A stretch of DNA of 64,000 nucleotides from Alishewanella jeotgali KCTC 22429 (GTDB lineage: Bacteria; Pseudomonadota; Gammaproteobacteria; Enterobacterales; Alteromonadaceae): positions 124,001 through 188,000 of the forward strand of contig NZ_AHTH01000005.1 of NCBI RefSeq assembly GCF_000245735.1, written 5' to 3'. The notes beneath the pieces were generated by a model. It was not told the DNA's origin. It was given only the letters and a program-made list of their open reading frames with translations, and made no database searches. Shown here one piece after another: positions 25,348 through 34,882 of the stretch. The translations under genes were made by a program, and so were the position numbers. Position 1 is the stretch's first letter. The number at the start of each line of letters is the position of its first letter.

Positions 25348-26808
25348 ATGCTAAGAAAAACCTCGGTCGCCATTGCCGTTTTAGTGGCACTGAGTAGCCT
25401 GACTGTGCAGGCGGAAGGTTATAAATTACTGGAGCAGTCGGTCAGTAGCATGGGCAATGCCTATGCCGGTCGCGGTGCACAAATTACTGATGCGACATTG
25501 GTTTATTCCAATCCTGCTGCCTTAACCGAGCTTAAGGGCGAGCATTTTTCCGGTGGCTTAAACCTGATCCATGCCCGTACCCGCTACAGCGATGCCCAGG
25601 CGGTGAATGCCCGCGGCCTGGAGGTGACAGGCAGGGATCACGGTAAGGTATTGCTAACCGAAGTGGTGCCTTTTGCCTTTTATAGTCAGCAACTGAACGA
25701 CAATTTAAGTTGGGGCCTCGGCTTTTATGTGCCCTTTGGCCTGTCTTCCAACTACCAGCAAGACTGGGTTGGCCGCTACTTTGCCGATGAAACGGCAGTT
25801 CAGGTCTTAAGCCTGCAACCGGCACTCGGTTACAAATTAACTGACTGGCTCTCAGTAGGTGGCGCCATCAGTCTGAACCGCGCTGAAGGCACCTTATCCA
25901 AATACAAAGATCACTCAGGTTTGTGTGAACTGGGTAGCGGTATTGCGCAGCTGGCCGGGCGCGATCTGTCTAACGCCGCCTTTTGTGACAGTCATTATGA
26001 AGTCACAGGCAGTGACGTTAGCCTGGGATATACACTAGCCCTGCATGCCGAGCCGCTAAGCGGTACCCGGCTGGCGCTGATTTACCATTCAGCGGTCCGT
26101 TATACCCTAAGTGGCGACTCCGAAATTACCAATACCCCTATTACGGCAGCCACGGCGGGCAATACCCCAGGGCTTATCAGCGTTGCTCCGGGCCTGCCAT
26201 TGGTGGATGCCAGTACCGGGCGTTTTGCTGCCCGCGACTTGCTGACGGAACGCAGCAAACTGGCGCTGACCACACCTGCGACCCTGACCTTTAGTCTGGA
26301 TCAGCAGCTTAATGCCAAACTCAGTGTACAGGGTAGCCTGCTATGGACTGGCTGGAGTGTATTTAAAAGTATCGATATCGTCAGTAAAGATGCTAACCCC
26401 AGTATCTCCCTCAGTACCGGTGCCCAGTTAGGTGGCATGGGTTATATTGGCTATATCCCGGAATACTGGCACGATACCTGGTCTTTTTCGCTCGGGGCAA
26501 CTTATCAGTATCAGGCTGATTTAACATTACGTGCCGGCATCGCCTATGACGAAAACCCGATCCGCACAGTTCACAAAACAGCACGGATCCCAACCTCAGA
26601 TCGGGTCTGGTTAACCACAGGGTTAACTACCCGGCTCTCTGCCCAGAGCACGCTGGGTCTGGCCTACGGCTATATGTTTATGGATGATGTCGCCATTAAT
26701 GAGTTTGAGTATGGTGTTGCCGATAACCGGCTGAATCAGGCCAATCTGCAGGCAAACTACCGCAATAAAGCCCATGTGCTGGGTGTGCAGTTTAACTATC
26801 AATTCTAA
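25348..26808 (+). CDS. fadL: FadL/OmpP1-family outer-membrane transporter
   Basis: A 486-residue outer-membrane beta-barrel for long-chain fatty acids or other hydrophobic molecules. A signal peptide (MLRKTSVAIAVLV to VQA) precedes the family N-terminus EGYKLLEQSVSSMGNAYAG with the hatch region DATLVYSNPAALTEL. The protein ends in a C-terminal aromatic NYQF, typical of barrel insertion. I start at 25348, since the earlier ATG (25324) lacks a signal-like start. Several FadL paralogues often coexist, so the symbol marks family, not proven substrate. Confidence 0.9.
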   Translation: MLRKTSVAIAVLVALSSLTVQAEGYKLLEQSVSSMGNAYAGRGAQITDATLVYSNPAALTELKGEHFSGGLNLIHARTRYSDAQAVNARGLEVTGRDHGKVLLTEVVPFAFYSQQLNDNLSWGLGFYVPFGLSSNYQQDWVGRYFADETAVQVLSLQPALGYKLTDWLSVGGAISLNRAEGTLSKYKDHSGLCELGSGIAQLAGRDLSNAAFCDSHYEVTGSDVSLGYTLALHAEPLSGTRLALIYHSAVRYTLSGDSEITNTPITAATAGNTPGLISVAPGLPLVDASTGRFAARDLLTERSKLALTTPATLTFSLDQQLNAKLSVQGSLLWTGWSVFKSIDIVSKDANPSISLSTGAQLGGMGYIGYIPEYWHDTWSFSLGATYQYQADLTLRAGIAYDENPIRTVHKTARIPTSDRVWLTTGLTTRLSAQSTLGLAYGYMFMDDVAINEFEYGVADNRLNQANLQANYRNKAHVLGVQFNYQF

Positions 26809-26827
26809 GGCGTTCTGCCTTTTTATT

Positions 26828-26862
26828 GCCCGCTGGCTTTCAGCGGGCGTTCACGCCCTTTT
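26828..26862 (+). terminator. Terminator after fadL
   Basis: GCCCGCTG-gcttt-CAGCGGGC (26828-26848), followed by an overlapping GGGCGT-tc-ACGCCC hairpin and TTTT at 26859-26862. It lies about 20 bases after the fadL stop. Confidence 0.75.
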
Positions 26863-26975
26863 ACTAAACTATTCTTATCGATAGCAGTCAAATTCAGGTA
26901 CACTGCTACCAGATTGATCTGCTGCAGACCAAAGGCCGTTCAATAGCCAAAGGCTGTATTACCGGGGGTCCTATA

Positions 26976-27566
26976 ATGAAATTGTTGCCAACCGCTTTGT
27001 TACTTTGCGCCAGTTTAATGCTGGTAGCCTGCGCCGGCAGTCCGCGTCAGGCCAATATCGATTATGATCGTAGCGTCAATTTCAGCCAGTACCAGCGCTT
27101 TGCTTTTTATCAAGCAGCGCCGGCAGAAGGCGAAGAGGCCGCCAAGCCAGCCTATGATCCGCTGCTGGAACAACATTTTAAAACTGCTATCAGCCGTGAA
27201 ATGACCGCCCTGGGTTACACACTGGACGAAACCGCCCCGCAGTTACTGGTGAACTACCTGACCAATGTTGAAAACCGCCAGGATGTGCGCAGCTCGCCTT
27301 TTAGTGTTAACACCGGTTTTGGCTTTTTTGGCCGTAACAGCGCCTTTAGTGTTGGCTTTCCGCTCTATGGCGGCGTCGAAAAAGTCGACTATAAAGTGGG
27401 CTCAGTATTAATCGAAGTGATTGATGCCTCAGCCAATAGAGTGATCTGGCAGGGTATGCTGGAAGGTCGGCTATCCAACAAAGCTATGCAGCAACCGCAG
27501 CAGGCGATCAACGACACCGTTAATCTGATTTTTCAGCGTTATCCAACCAGACTCGTCAGTCAGTAA
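26976..27566 (+). CDS. DUF4136-family lipoprotein
   Basis: A 196-residue lipoprotein with signal MKLLPTALLLCASLMLVAC (lipobox LVAC). The mature part fits DUF4136: IDYDRSVNFSQYQRFAFYQ at the start, then a glycine- and phenylalanine-rich middle (GFGFFGRNSAF) and VLIEVIDASANRVIWQG. The function of the family is unknown. The ribosome-binding region is GGGGGTCC before the ATG at 26976. A GGGGGCC / GGCCCCC hairpin at 27586-27602 follows the stop. Confidence 0.85.
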   Translation: MKLLPTALLLCASLMLVACAGSPRQANIDYDRSVNFSQYQRFAFYQAAPAEGEEAAKPAYDPLLEQHFKTAISREMTALGYTLDETAPQLLVNYLTNVENRQDVRSSPFSVNTGFGFFGRNSAFSVGFPLYGGVEKVDYKVGSVLIEVIDASANRVIWQGMLEGRLSNKAMQQPQQAINDTVNLIFQRYPTRLVSQ

Positions 27567-27585
27567 CTGACTTCGCAAAAAAAGC

Positions 27586-27602
27586 GGGGGCCAAAGGCCC
27601 CC
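27586..27602 (+). terminator. GC-rich hairpin after the DUF4136 gene
   Basis: GGGGGCC-aaa-GGCCCCC, 20 bases past the stop, with an A-tract upstream but no T-tract downstream on the plus strand. It would be a terminator in the minus direction or an mRNA 3' end. Confidence 0.5.
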
Positions 27603-27678
27603 TGCACTCAATCGCAGAGTAATATCCAGGAAGGAAGGTATAACGGCTACGATTATCCGTTAGCAGCATGGCAGTTTT

Positions 27679-28437
27679 ATGACGATTAGCTTGCAGAATA
27701 ATGAATTCGACGCCGCAGCAACGGGCAGTGCAACCTCAGCAGATGGCAAACGCCTGGCGCTGCTGATTGCACAAAGTGGTTTATGTTCGCGCAGGGCAGC
27801 CAGCCGGTTAATCACAGCCGGGCGGGTTAGCGTCAATGACCAGCCGGCCAGCCATACCCTGCACCTGCCCGATGCCAGCACCATCTGTGTCGATGGCAAA
27901 CCCTTACCTACCCCGGCCAAACTGAGCTATTACCTGTACCATAAACCTGTAGGTATTGACTGCAATATCCGCCCCGAAGATCCGGCCAGTATCGCGGCGG
28001 TACTTCGCGATTTACCTGCCAGGCTCTACCCGGTTGGCAGGCTGGATAAAGACTCGCGCGGCCTGCTGCTACTAACCAATGACGGTGCCCTGACCCAAAG
28101 GTTATTACATCCGGGTGCCCAAAAGGCCAAAACCTATTGGGTTGAGGTGGATAAACCTCTTAGAGCAGATCTCAGTGCTCGCTTTGCAGCAGGTATCAGT
28201 TGGCAAGTCGGGCCGCATCGCTACCAAGCCCAGCCCTGCCAGGCGCGGCCGCTTAGTACAAACCGTTTTGAAGTTATCTTATATGAAGGCCAGAACAGGC
28301 AAATTCGTTATATGTGCCGCGAGCTTGGTTATCGGGTACAGGATCTGTGCCGGGTGGCTATTGGTAATCTGGCGCTTGGCAGCTTAGCAGCAGGCGAGCT
28401 GCGACCGCTTAGTGCTGCCGAGCTGGCATTGCTGTAG
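27679..28437 (+). CDS. RsuA/RluF-family rRNA pseudouridine synthase
   Basis: A 252-residue pseudouridine synthase. An N-terminal S4 RNA-binding domain (LALLIAQSGLCSRRAASRLI) is followed by the catalytic core with GRLDKDSRGLLLLTNDG, whose aspartate is the catalytic residue, and EGQNRQIRYMCRELGY. The overall form is closest to RluF, which modifies 23S rRNA near position 2604, or RsuA-like enzymes. Target assignment is inference. The 3' end overlaps the convergent MFS gene by 29 bases. Confidence 0.88.
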   Translation: MTISLQNNEFDAAATGSATSADGKRLALLIAQSGLCSRRAASRLITAGRVSVNDQPASHTLHLPDASTICVDGKPLPTPAKLSYYLYHKPVGIDCNIRPEDPASIAAVLRDLPARLYPVGRLDKDSRGLLLLTNDGALTQRLLHPGAQKAKTYWVEVDKPLRADLSARFAAGISWQVGPHRYQAQPCQARPLSTNRFEVILYEGQNRQIRYMCRELGYRVQDLCRVAIGNLALGSLAAGELRPLSAAELALL

Positions 28438-29620
28438 CAGAGGGTTGCCGCTTAAGTCGCCATAGCAGCAGACAAAGTAATAACGTCAGGCCATACATTA
28501 ATACCGACCCGATCACCACGCCCAACCACTGCCCTGCCTGCCAGAACGGCTGCAGATATAAAGTCCCCGAGCTGGCGCCCAGATAGTAAAACACCAGATA
28601 AAGCGCACTGGCGCTGGCCTTAGCACGGAGCGCATGTTGACTAACCCAGCTACTGGCCAGTGAGTGACATAAAAAGAAGCCAAAGGCACTGATAAAAAAG
28701 CCTGCGCCAATCAGCACTAAGCTTTGCCCCAGGGTAATGACCGACCCCAGCATCATAATCAGAATACCGGCCGCCATGGCGCCGGGTGCAGACAAGCGCG
28801 CCGCAATTTTTGCCGATAATGCTGAGCCGACAGTGCCTGTTAAATAGGTGACAAACAGCAAGCCAATCAGACTACTACTCAGGGAGAACGGAGCTGCCGC
28901 CAGCACGAAAGCGATATAGGTATATTGATTTAAAAACACCAGAAAATTCAGGCCGCCAATCAAGTACACCAGCAACAACAACGGCTGGCGCAGATGAAAC
29001 AGGTTATCACTCAAGGCTTGTTTCAGCCGGAATGGTTGGCGCTGAAATTGTAACGAGGCAGGTAAATAGCGCCATACCAGCCAGCAACTCAGCAAACCCA
29101 GCAGCGTCATCGGATAGAACACCCACTGCCAGTGACCAAGATCGGCCATGGCGCCCGATAATAAGCGGCCGCTGATGCCGCCCAGCGAATTGGCACTGAT
29201 ATAAAGCCCGACCGCACTGACCAGCGCTGGCTTGCTGTACTCTTCGCCCATCCAGGCAATGGCAATGGCCGGCAGGCCACCGAGAAAGAGCCCCTGCACT
29301 GCGCGCCAGAACAACAACGCCTGAAATGACGCGACCTGACTGAGGATCAGCGTACTGACTGTCATGCCAGCCAGGGTGATTAACAGCAGTTTTTTACGCC
29401 CCCAGGCATCAGACAACGCGGCATACACCAATAACGACAAGCCAAGGCACAGAGTACCCATGGTATAAACCCAGCTTACCGTTAACGCCGATAGCTGAAA
29501 CTGTCGGCTTAACTCCGGCAAAAGCGGTTGCATCAGATGCAAATTGGCAAATACCGCAGCGGCAGCCACACAAAGCGCCAACACACTGCGATAAAACGCT
29601 GCCGATTTATATTCAATCAA
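28409..29620 (-). CDS. MFS transporter (YnfM/DHA1-like)
   Basis: A 403-residue 12-TM major facilitator. The loop 2-3 signature reads YAALSDAWGRKKLLLI, followed by FWRAVQGLFLGGLPAIAIAW. Layout matches the YnfM-like drug/arabinose-exporter group. It is a single gene; the substrate is not deducible. Confidence 0.87.
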   Translation of the reverse strand: MIEYKSAAFYRSVLALCVAAAAVFANLHLMQPLLPELSRQFQLSALTVSWVYTMGTLCLGLSLLVYAALSDAWGRKKLLLITLAGMTVSTLILSQVASFQALLFWRAVQGLFLGGLPAIAIAWMGEEYSKPALVSAVGLYISANSLGGISGRLLSGAMADLGHWQWVFYPMTLLGLLSCWLVWRYLPASLQFQRQPFRLKQALSDNLFHLRQPLLLLVYLIGGLNFLVFLNQYTYIAFVLAAAPFSLSSSLIGLLFVTYLTGTVGSALSAKIAARLSAPGAMAAGILIMMLGSVITLGQSLVLIGAGFFISAFGFFLCHSLASSWVSQHALRAKASASALYLVFYYLGASSGTLYLQPFWQAGQWLGVVIGSVLMYGLTLLLCLLLWRLKRQPSATAMPARQH

Positions 29621-29842
29621 AGCCGGTGATCCTGTTTCTACTCAGAGCCTTATTGTAACCGATCCCGGGCACCGTCGGATGCGTAATGGCAAAGTTAGCG
29701 CCAATATCGACTTAAAACCCAGTCCAGGCTGAAAAGTGCAGAAAATCGAAAGATTAGTTGGATTTATTGCACTGGTCTTACCGCAACCGCGACCATATCT
29801 AACCCGGACTGTAATTAACAACCCTAAACTAACCGGAGTGCT

Positions 29843-30910
29843 ATGAATACCGTATTCTCACCAATAAAACTGGGCGCTGTGGCGCTAAAAAACCGCATCC
29901 TGATGGCACCCTTAACCCGCTGCCGCGCTACCCTGGACCACTACGCCACCGAACTGATGGCCGAGCATTATGCCCAGCGTGCCAGTGCCGGTTTATTAAT
30001 CGCGGAAGCCACCATGATTGCGGAAGGCAACTCTGCATTTTACCGCGAACCCGGCATTTACTCGGCTGCGCATGCCAATGCCTGGCGGCAGGTTACTCAG
30101 GCTGTACATGCACAAGATGGTAAGATTTTTCTACAGCTTTGGCATGGCGGCCGCGCCTGCCACCCGGCCTTAAATAACGGTAAGGTGCCGGTTTCAGCAG
30201 GCACCAACGCCATCGACGATTACACTCACACGCCGGAAGGTAAAAAAAGCTACACCGCGCCGCGGCAATTACCCACTGCTGAAATTGCAGAGGTGGTCGA
30301 GCAATTCCGCCAGGCGGCGATCTATGCCAAACAAGCCGGCTTTGACGGTGTAGAAGTGCATGGCGCTAACGGCTATTTAATTGACCAGTTCCTGCGTGAT
30401 GGTATTAATAATCGCACTGACCGTTATGGCGGCAGTCTGGAAAACCGCGCACGCTTTTTAATGGAAGTGCTGCAGGCGGTCATCAGTGTCTGGGGTGCCG
30501 ATCGGGTGGGCCTTCGCTTATCACCGCTAAACAGCTTTAATAGTGCCAAAGACAGTGACCCTATTGGCCTGATCAGCTATCTGGCCAAAGCATTAAGCCC
30601 ATTAAAGCTGGCTTATCTGCACCTGATGCGCGCCGACTTTGCCGGCCTGCAATTTGGTGATGTCGTGAGCGCTGCCCGCGCTCATTATCAGGGGCAACTG
30701 GTGGTAAATATGGGCTATGATCTGGCTGAAGCCAATCAGGTAATTGGTCTTGGCAAAGCTGATGCGGTAGCTTTTGGCAGTGCCTTTATCGCTAACCCGG
30801 ATCTGGTCGAGCGGCTGGCACAAGGCCTGCCATTGGCCCAGCCCGACGTTGCCACCTTCTACACCCACGATGCTAAAGGCTATACCGATTATCCCCGCGC
30901 CAGCGCTTAA
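29843..30910 (+). CDS. Old Yellow Enzyme family ene-reductase (NemA-like)
   Basis: A 355-residue FMN-dependent NAD(P)H oxidoreductase with a TIM-barrel. Signatures are FSPIKLGAVALKNRILMAPL, QLWHGGRACHP, the substrate-binding VEVHGANGYLIDQF with the His/Asn pair, and NRTDRYGGSLENRARF. It reduces activated C=C bonds or nitro groups in relatives such as NemA. The start at 29843 has CCGGAG upstream. Directly after the stop is a short heptamer repeat and then the first large IS copy. Confidence 0.92.
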   Translation: MNTVFSPIKLGAVALKNRILMAPLTRCRATLDHYATELMAEHYAQRASAGLLIAEATMIAEGNSAFYREPGIYSAAHANAWRQVTQAVHAQDGKIFLQLWHGGRACHPALNNGKVPVSAGTNAIDDYTHTPEGKKSYTAPRQLPTAEIAEVVEQFRQAAIYAKQAGFDGVEVHGANGYLIDQFLRDGINNRTDRYGGSLENRARFLMEVLQAVISVWGADRVGLRLSPLNSFNSAKDSDPIGLISYLAKALSPLKLAYLHLMRADFAGLQFGDVVSAARAHYQGQLVVNMGYDLAEANQVIGLGKADAVAFGSAFIANPDLVERLAQGLPLAQPDVATFYTHDAKGYTDYPRASA

Positions 30911-30933
30911 AGCTTAAAGCTTAAAGCTTAAAG
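30905..30933. repeat. Heptamer tandem repeat (CTTAAAG)
   Basis: CTTAAAG is repeated about four times, starting inside the stop region of the ene-reductase gene. It is followed by two copies of AAAGGATGGGGTCA, which lead into the IS insertion at 30959. Confidence 0.75.
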
Positions 30934-31069
30934 GATGGGGTCATAAAGGATGGGGTCACCCATTAGCCTCTCGGTGTCAATAGCGTAACCAAACCCGCGC
31001 GCACGCAAGTGCGCGTATCTTTTATTCCTTGTAAACCAATAACCCTCGCATTTTAGTTCTCGTTGGTGG

Positions 31070-31338
31070 TTGCGATATATCGCTCCAGTCACCCATCAGG
31101 ATCAAGGCTCTGGACTCACTGCGTCCGGCCCCTGGCTACTTGTAGCCCCAGAAAACCCTCTGTTCTCCCGCCTGTCCAAGTGATGCAGCTTTTGCTGCGA
31201 CAGAATCATGGTTTTAAACCAACCCCTTGATGGCTCAGGCAGCAGGCGATGTTACGGCAAACAAGGTGAAACAGCGTAGCAGTGCAATCAGATCTATGGT
31301 TTTACCAACCCCAAATACGGCATCAGCTACGCTGGGTA
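31070..31338 (-). ncRNA. Candidate bridge RNA region, copy A
   Basis: Identical to the region described at 50512-50780 for copy B. The target-loop stem maps to 31272-31334. Confidence 0.5.
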
Positions 31339-31341
31339 AAC

Positions 31342-32358
31342 TCAGTTAAAGGCGCGCTTCACATCAAACTCTACCCCGTCTTTTAGCATGTTGTAGCAGG
31401 CTCTGGCCAGTTTGTGTGCCACGGCTTTCATCGCGACAACCTTTAAATTTTTAGCGCATTTACGTTGGTAAAATCGCTTGATTAATTCATCCGAGCCAAT
31501 CGCAAAGTGCGCGGCCTCCATAAAAGCCCAGCACAGGTAACGGTTGCCACATTTGCGATTTCCTTCACCCTTTTTCTTACCGTTTGATTCGCGTTTTGAC
31601 GTGACCATCCGGGCGTAAGAAGTAAAATTGCCGCAACTGTCAAACCGCGTAATATCACCGGTTTCCAGACAAATGGTCATCGATAAAATATCGCCAATCC
31701 CAGATACGGTTTTAAGCAGCTGAAAATCCTTGCAAGGCTTAAGTTGGCGTAACAGCTCAGCTTCTACAGCCTGAATTTGCTGTGCTAACGCTTGCATCAC
31801 AGTCCAATTCGCCTGCAACGCCAGTAACTGCTCTGGCAACAGGGGCAGTGCGGCCACTTGCTCCGCTGTCCATGTTTTAATAGTGTAGCTTGGTGTATCC
31901 CGGCCTAAATTGCGCATCAATAAATTCTTGATAGACAGCAGCTGGGTGGTCTTTTGCCGTACCAACTGCGCGCGTTTACGTGCTAAATCACGCAGAGCAC
32001 GAGGCTCTTTCGGATAAATATAGCCACAGGGCAACAGGTCTATTCGCAGCAAATGCGCCAGGTGTCTGGCATCGGCGAAGTCACCGCTGTATTTAAGGCC
32101 ATCATAGACCACCACTGCCGCGGTGTTGACCAGACGAACCTCATAACCTTCCGCTTGCAGCGCATCGACCAGCCAATACCAGTTAAACGTTGATTCAACA
32201 GCAATAGTGTCAATCTGCTCTTTATACATGGCAAGTACCCCGAGAATAACCTGCGCATCATTCGGTAAACGCTTGGAATAAATGACCTTATCGTTTTTAT
32301 CAATAATTACTAACACAGAATTATTGGAATGCAGGTCAATACCGACATACAATTTCAT
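31342..32358 (-). CDS. IS110/IS1111-family transposase, copy A
   Basis: A 338-residue DEDD recombinase identical in sequence to those at 49492 and 54671. N-terminal RuvC-like motifs: YVGIDLHSNNSVLVI (Asp), IAVESTFNWYWLV (Glu), GDFADARHLAHLL (Asp pair). C-terminal Tnp domain: VSGIGDILSMTICLETG, SYARMVTSKRESNGKKK and CGNRYLCWAFMEAA. I start at MKLYVGID, behind AAGGAGG; an earlier TTG would extend it 13 codons. Only about 30% similar by eye to the transposase at 15468, so the two are different elements. Confidence 0.95.
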   Translation of the reverse strand: MKLYVGIDLHSNNSVLVIIDKNDKVIYSKRLPNDAQVILGVLAMYKEQIDTIAVESTFNWYWLVDALQAEGYEVRLVNTAAVVVYDGLKYSGDFADARHLAHLLRIDLLPCGYIYPKEPRALRDLARKRAQLVRQKTTQLLSIKNLLMRNLGRDTPSYTIKTWTAEQVAALPLLPEQLLALQANWTVMQALAQQIQAVEAELLRQLKPCKDFQLLKTVSGIGDILSMTICLETGDITRFDSCGNFTSYARMVTSKRESNGKKKGEGNRKCGNRYLCWAFMEAAHFAIGSDELIKRFYQRKCAKNLKVVAMKAVAHKLARACYNMLKDGVEFDVKRAFN

Positions 32359-32449
32359 ACGGCCTCCTTGGAAATAGTTTTTTTCGACGTCAATCAAAAA
32401 ATAGCTATTAACTCGGAGGCCGTCTAAGGGCCGCTTAGGCTAATGATTA

Positions 32450-32496
32450 TCAGGTCTTGCTTTTTGCTTATAAAGCAAAAAGCAAGACCTGACCCC
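32450..32496. repeat. RAYT-associated palindrome, copy 1 (cut by IS copy A)
   Basis: Starts TCAGGTCTTGC and ends GACCTGACCCC, with an ATA-type loop. The outer GGGG of the left arm lies across the IS at 30952-30955. On the right, degenerate units (GACCCCAATTCC, GACCCCAATACC, GACCCCAATTCC) continue to about 32535. Confidence 0.9.
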
Positions 32497-32650
32497 AATT
32501 CCGACCCCAATACCCATGACCCCAATTCCCAATTCCGGCCGGCTTGCAGCTGGCTGTCAGCTCGGGTACAGTTATCAGGTCAAGAATGGGGTGAGATCGG
32601 CAGATCTGGCCCCTTTTTACCTTTATATACTAATAACGAGAAATGACTTT

Positions 32651-33994
32651 ATGCATGATGCATCCTGGCGGGACTTACCCCCGCCCACGCCCTTCTATCG
32701 CTGGATGGTGTTGCTGTTTGTCAGCCTGGCGATGTTTGGTAACTACTATATCTATGACTCCTTATGGCCTATTGTTGACTTACTGCGCGAACAGCGCGGT
32801 TTTAGTTATCAACAAATTGGTTGGCTTTCTACCGCCTATAACGTCGCTGCGCTGCTGGTATTACTGGCCGGTGGCTATCTGATTGACCGCTGGGGCACCA
32901 AAAGGGCTATTACACTATTCGCGCTCATTTGCTTATTTGCGGCCATCGTAACTGCCTGGAGCCCAAACTTTGAAATGATGCTAGCCGGCCGTTTTTTACT
33001 GGGCCTGGGAGCAGAACCGCTGATTGTAGCGGCCACTACTGTGCTGGCGAAATGGTTTAAAGGTAAGGAACTGAGCTTTGCCTTTGGTATTAACCTGTCG
33101 ATTGCCCGCTTAGGCTCGACTGCCGCCGATTGGTCGACCGGTTTTGCCAGCCCGCTTTACGCCAACTGGCAAGATCCATTATGGCTGGCCACTGCGGTAG
33201 CCGGTATCTCGGTAAGTGCCGCTATCCTGTACTGGATTTTAGAGCGCCGCGCCGAAGGCCGTTATAGCCTGGGTGTAGCGGAAAATAACGAAAAACTGGA
33301 ATTTAAAGGCCTGTACAGTTTTAGTGCCTCTTACTGGTATGTGGTCGCGCTGTGCGTCGTGTTTTACGCCACCGTCTTTCCGTTTCGCAGCTTTGCCATC
33401 GACTACTTTCAGCAGGCGCATGGTCTCGACCGCGAAGCTGCCGGTATTCTCAGCAGCATTCTGCCAGTCTCCGCCATTATCGCCACGCCACTATTTGGTC
33501 TGTGGGTAGACCGTATTGGTAAGCGCGCCCTCTTTATGGCTGCCGGCTCACTGGTGTTGTTGCCACTGTTCTTAATTGTCACCTATGCACCGGCCGGCCC
33601 GCTGGTCGGTATCAGTATTCCATTTATCGGCAGTGCTATTGTGCCATTGACCTTACTGTTAGTGATTACAGTACTGGGTATCGTTTTCTCGCTGATCCCG
33701 GCGGTAATGTGGCCGTCTGTCGCTTACATCGTCGATGGCCGCCGCCTGGGTTCTGCTTATGCGCTGATGACGTTCTGTCAGCAAATTGGCTGGGCAATAG
33801 TGCCGCTGACTATCGGTTTCTTAAACGATCGCTTTTTGGCCGGGCCAGAAAATATTGCTGGCTATACTCCGGGTATGTGGCTGTATACGGCGCTGGCGTC
33901 ACTGGGTTTATATTTCTCTTATAAACTATGGCGCACCGAACAAGGGCCTACAGGTCATGGCCTGGATAGTATTACCAGCAAAAGTGCCGGTTAA
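32651..33994 (+). CDS. MFS transporter (MFSD1-like)
   Basis: A 447-residue 12-TM major facilitator with WMVLLFVSLAMFGNYYIYD, GGYLIDRWGTKRAI in the loop 2-3 position and FGLWVDRIGKRAL in the second half. It resembles bacterial members of the MFSD1-like group, whose animal relative exports dipeptides from lysosomes; substrate here unknown. I start at MHDASWRD (32651); the frame upstream runs into GGGGTCA-type repeats and is not real protein. A terminator follows at 34156. Confidence 0.85.
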   Translation: MHDASWRDLPPPTPFYRWMVLLFVSLAMFGNYYIYDSLWPIVDLLREQRGFSYQQIGWLSTAYNVAALLVLLAGGYLIDRWGTKRAITLFALICLFAAIVTAWSPNFEMMLAGRFLLGLGAEPLIVAATTVLAKWFKGKELSFAFGINLSIARLGSTAADWSTGFASPLYANWQDPLWLATAVAGISVSAAILYWILERRAEGRYSLGVAENNEKLEFKGLYSFSASYWYVVALCVVFYATVFPFRSFAIDYFQQAHGLDREAAGILSSILPVSAIIATPLFGLWVDRIGKRALFMAAGSLVLLPLFLIVTYAPAGPLVGISIPFIGSAIVPLTLLLVITVLGIVFSLIPAVMWPSVAYIVDGRRLGSAYALMTFCQQIGWAIVPLTIGFLNDRFLAGPENIAGYTPGMWLYTALASLGLYFSYKLWRTEQGPTGHGLDSITSKSAG

Positions 33995-34015
33995 CGCTGA
34001 TTAAGCAAAGGGGCT

Positions 34016-34067
34016 GGGGTCTAGGTCTTGCTTTTTGCTTATAAAGCAAAAAGCAAGACCTGACCCC
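34016..34067. repeat. RAYT-associated palindrome, copy 2
   Basis: Left arm has one extra T (GGGGTCTAGGTC); otherwise the same 24-bp arms and an ATA loop. It lies just after the MFS stop. Confidence 0.9.
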
Positions 34068-34114
34068 CTACATACTGTGATGGTTAGCCTTCAAATCAAC
34101 TAACCCTATTAGAT

Positions 34115-34176
34115 CAAAGTCCTGGATCGGCGTCCAGGACTTTGTCAGCAGTCTGAGGGAGCGAGTAACGCTCCCT
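34115..34176 (+). terminator. Tandem hairpins, second a strong terminator
   Basis: First hairpin CAAAGTCCTGGA / TCCAGGACTTTG (34115-34144, perfect 12-bp stem). Second AGGGAGCG-agtaa-CGCTCCCT (34156-34176), followed by TTTTTTA. The second is a standard terminator downstream of the MFS gene. The first may be a regulatory or REP-like palindrome. Confidence 0.75.
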
Positions 34177-34276
34177 TTTTTTATTGTCGCAGCACAAAAA
34201 ACAAGCAAAAAAAGCTAAAGTTTAATCACGGGCAGCCGTTAACCCGTTAAGGCCAAAATGTAACAGGAGCGCCCAG

Positions 34277-34864
34277 ATGAGTACCATTAAACCGGATGTC
34301 GCGGTAAACGCCAATCGGCCTGGCGGTTATAAGACCGAATTACCAGGTACAGCGAACGCAAAAGCCCAGGAAAACTATAGCCAAATGCTGCAAAAAACTA
34401 ATAAACAGCAGCAAAATATGGCGATCCTGCAGGCAAATGAAAAAGTAGCACTGCAAAGCGGCAATAATTCGCTTAGCTTGTTATACAAAACGGCGCTGGA
34501 AGGCATTAATAAAGAGTTAGAGCCGATCTTTGGTAAGAACGCAGCACAAAAAATCTACGACTCGGGTATCGACACCTCACCCGAAGCCACAGCCGGGCGT
34601 ATTGTTGGCTTTGCCACCAGTTTATTTGCCATATACCAACAACAACGGCCATCGAATGATCAGGAACAGCAGCTGAATGATTTTATGGACGTGATTGGCA
34701 AGGGTATCGAACAAGGCTTCGCCGACGCTATTAAAATTCTTGAGGGTTTACAGGTGTTTAATGGTGAAGTTAAAAGCGGCGTCGACACAACTTATGATTT
34801 AGTGATGCAGGGCCTGCAAAGTTTCCGCGAAAAAATGCTGGAAAGCATTACCAAGCCTGAATAG
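34277..34864 (+). CDS. DUF5610-family protein
   Basis: A 195-residue cytoplasmic-looking protein, without signal peptide or membrane segment. A low-complexity N-terminus (to about residue 60) precedes a helical domain: LLYKTALEGINKELEPIFG, GIDTSPEATAGRIVGFAT and LNDFMDVIGKGIEQGFADA. These match DUF5610, a family of unknown function found in aquatic gammaproteobacteria. AGGAGC precedes the ATG. The 3' end converges on ytfL with a palindrome between. Confidence 0.75.
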   Translation: MSTIKPDVAVNANRPGGYKTELPGTANAKAQENYSQMLQKTNKQQQNMAILQANEKVALQSGNNSLSLLYKTALEGINKELEPIFGKNAAQKIYDSGIDTSPEATAGRIVGFATSLFAIYQQQRPSNDQEQQLNDFMDVIGKGIEQGFADAIKILEGLQVFNGEVKSGVDTTYDLVMQGLQSFREKMLESITKPE

Positions 34865-34882
34865 TGGGTTGGGCTAGGGGCT

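Larger units (their letters stand above)
30959..32449 (-). mobile_element. IS1111-type element, copy A (1,491 bp)
   Basis: Same element as at 49401-50891 and 54288-55778; all three are 1,491 bp and I saw no differences. It has subterminal 9-bp inverted repeats (CATTAGCCT / AGGCTAATG), a transposase gene and a noncoding 3' end of about 380 bp. It is flanked by a shared TCA (TGA in element sense) at 30956-30958 and 32450-32452. It sits in the outer part of a palindrome arm: the rest of the palindrome follows on the right and GGGGTCA is on the left. Confidence 0.92.

Noticed and set aside
32516-32650. N-terminal extension of the MFS gene
   Set aside because: The added 45 residues are translated from GACCCCAATT-type repeat DNA; the family start is at 32651.
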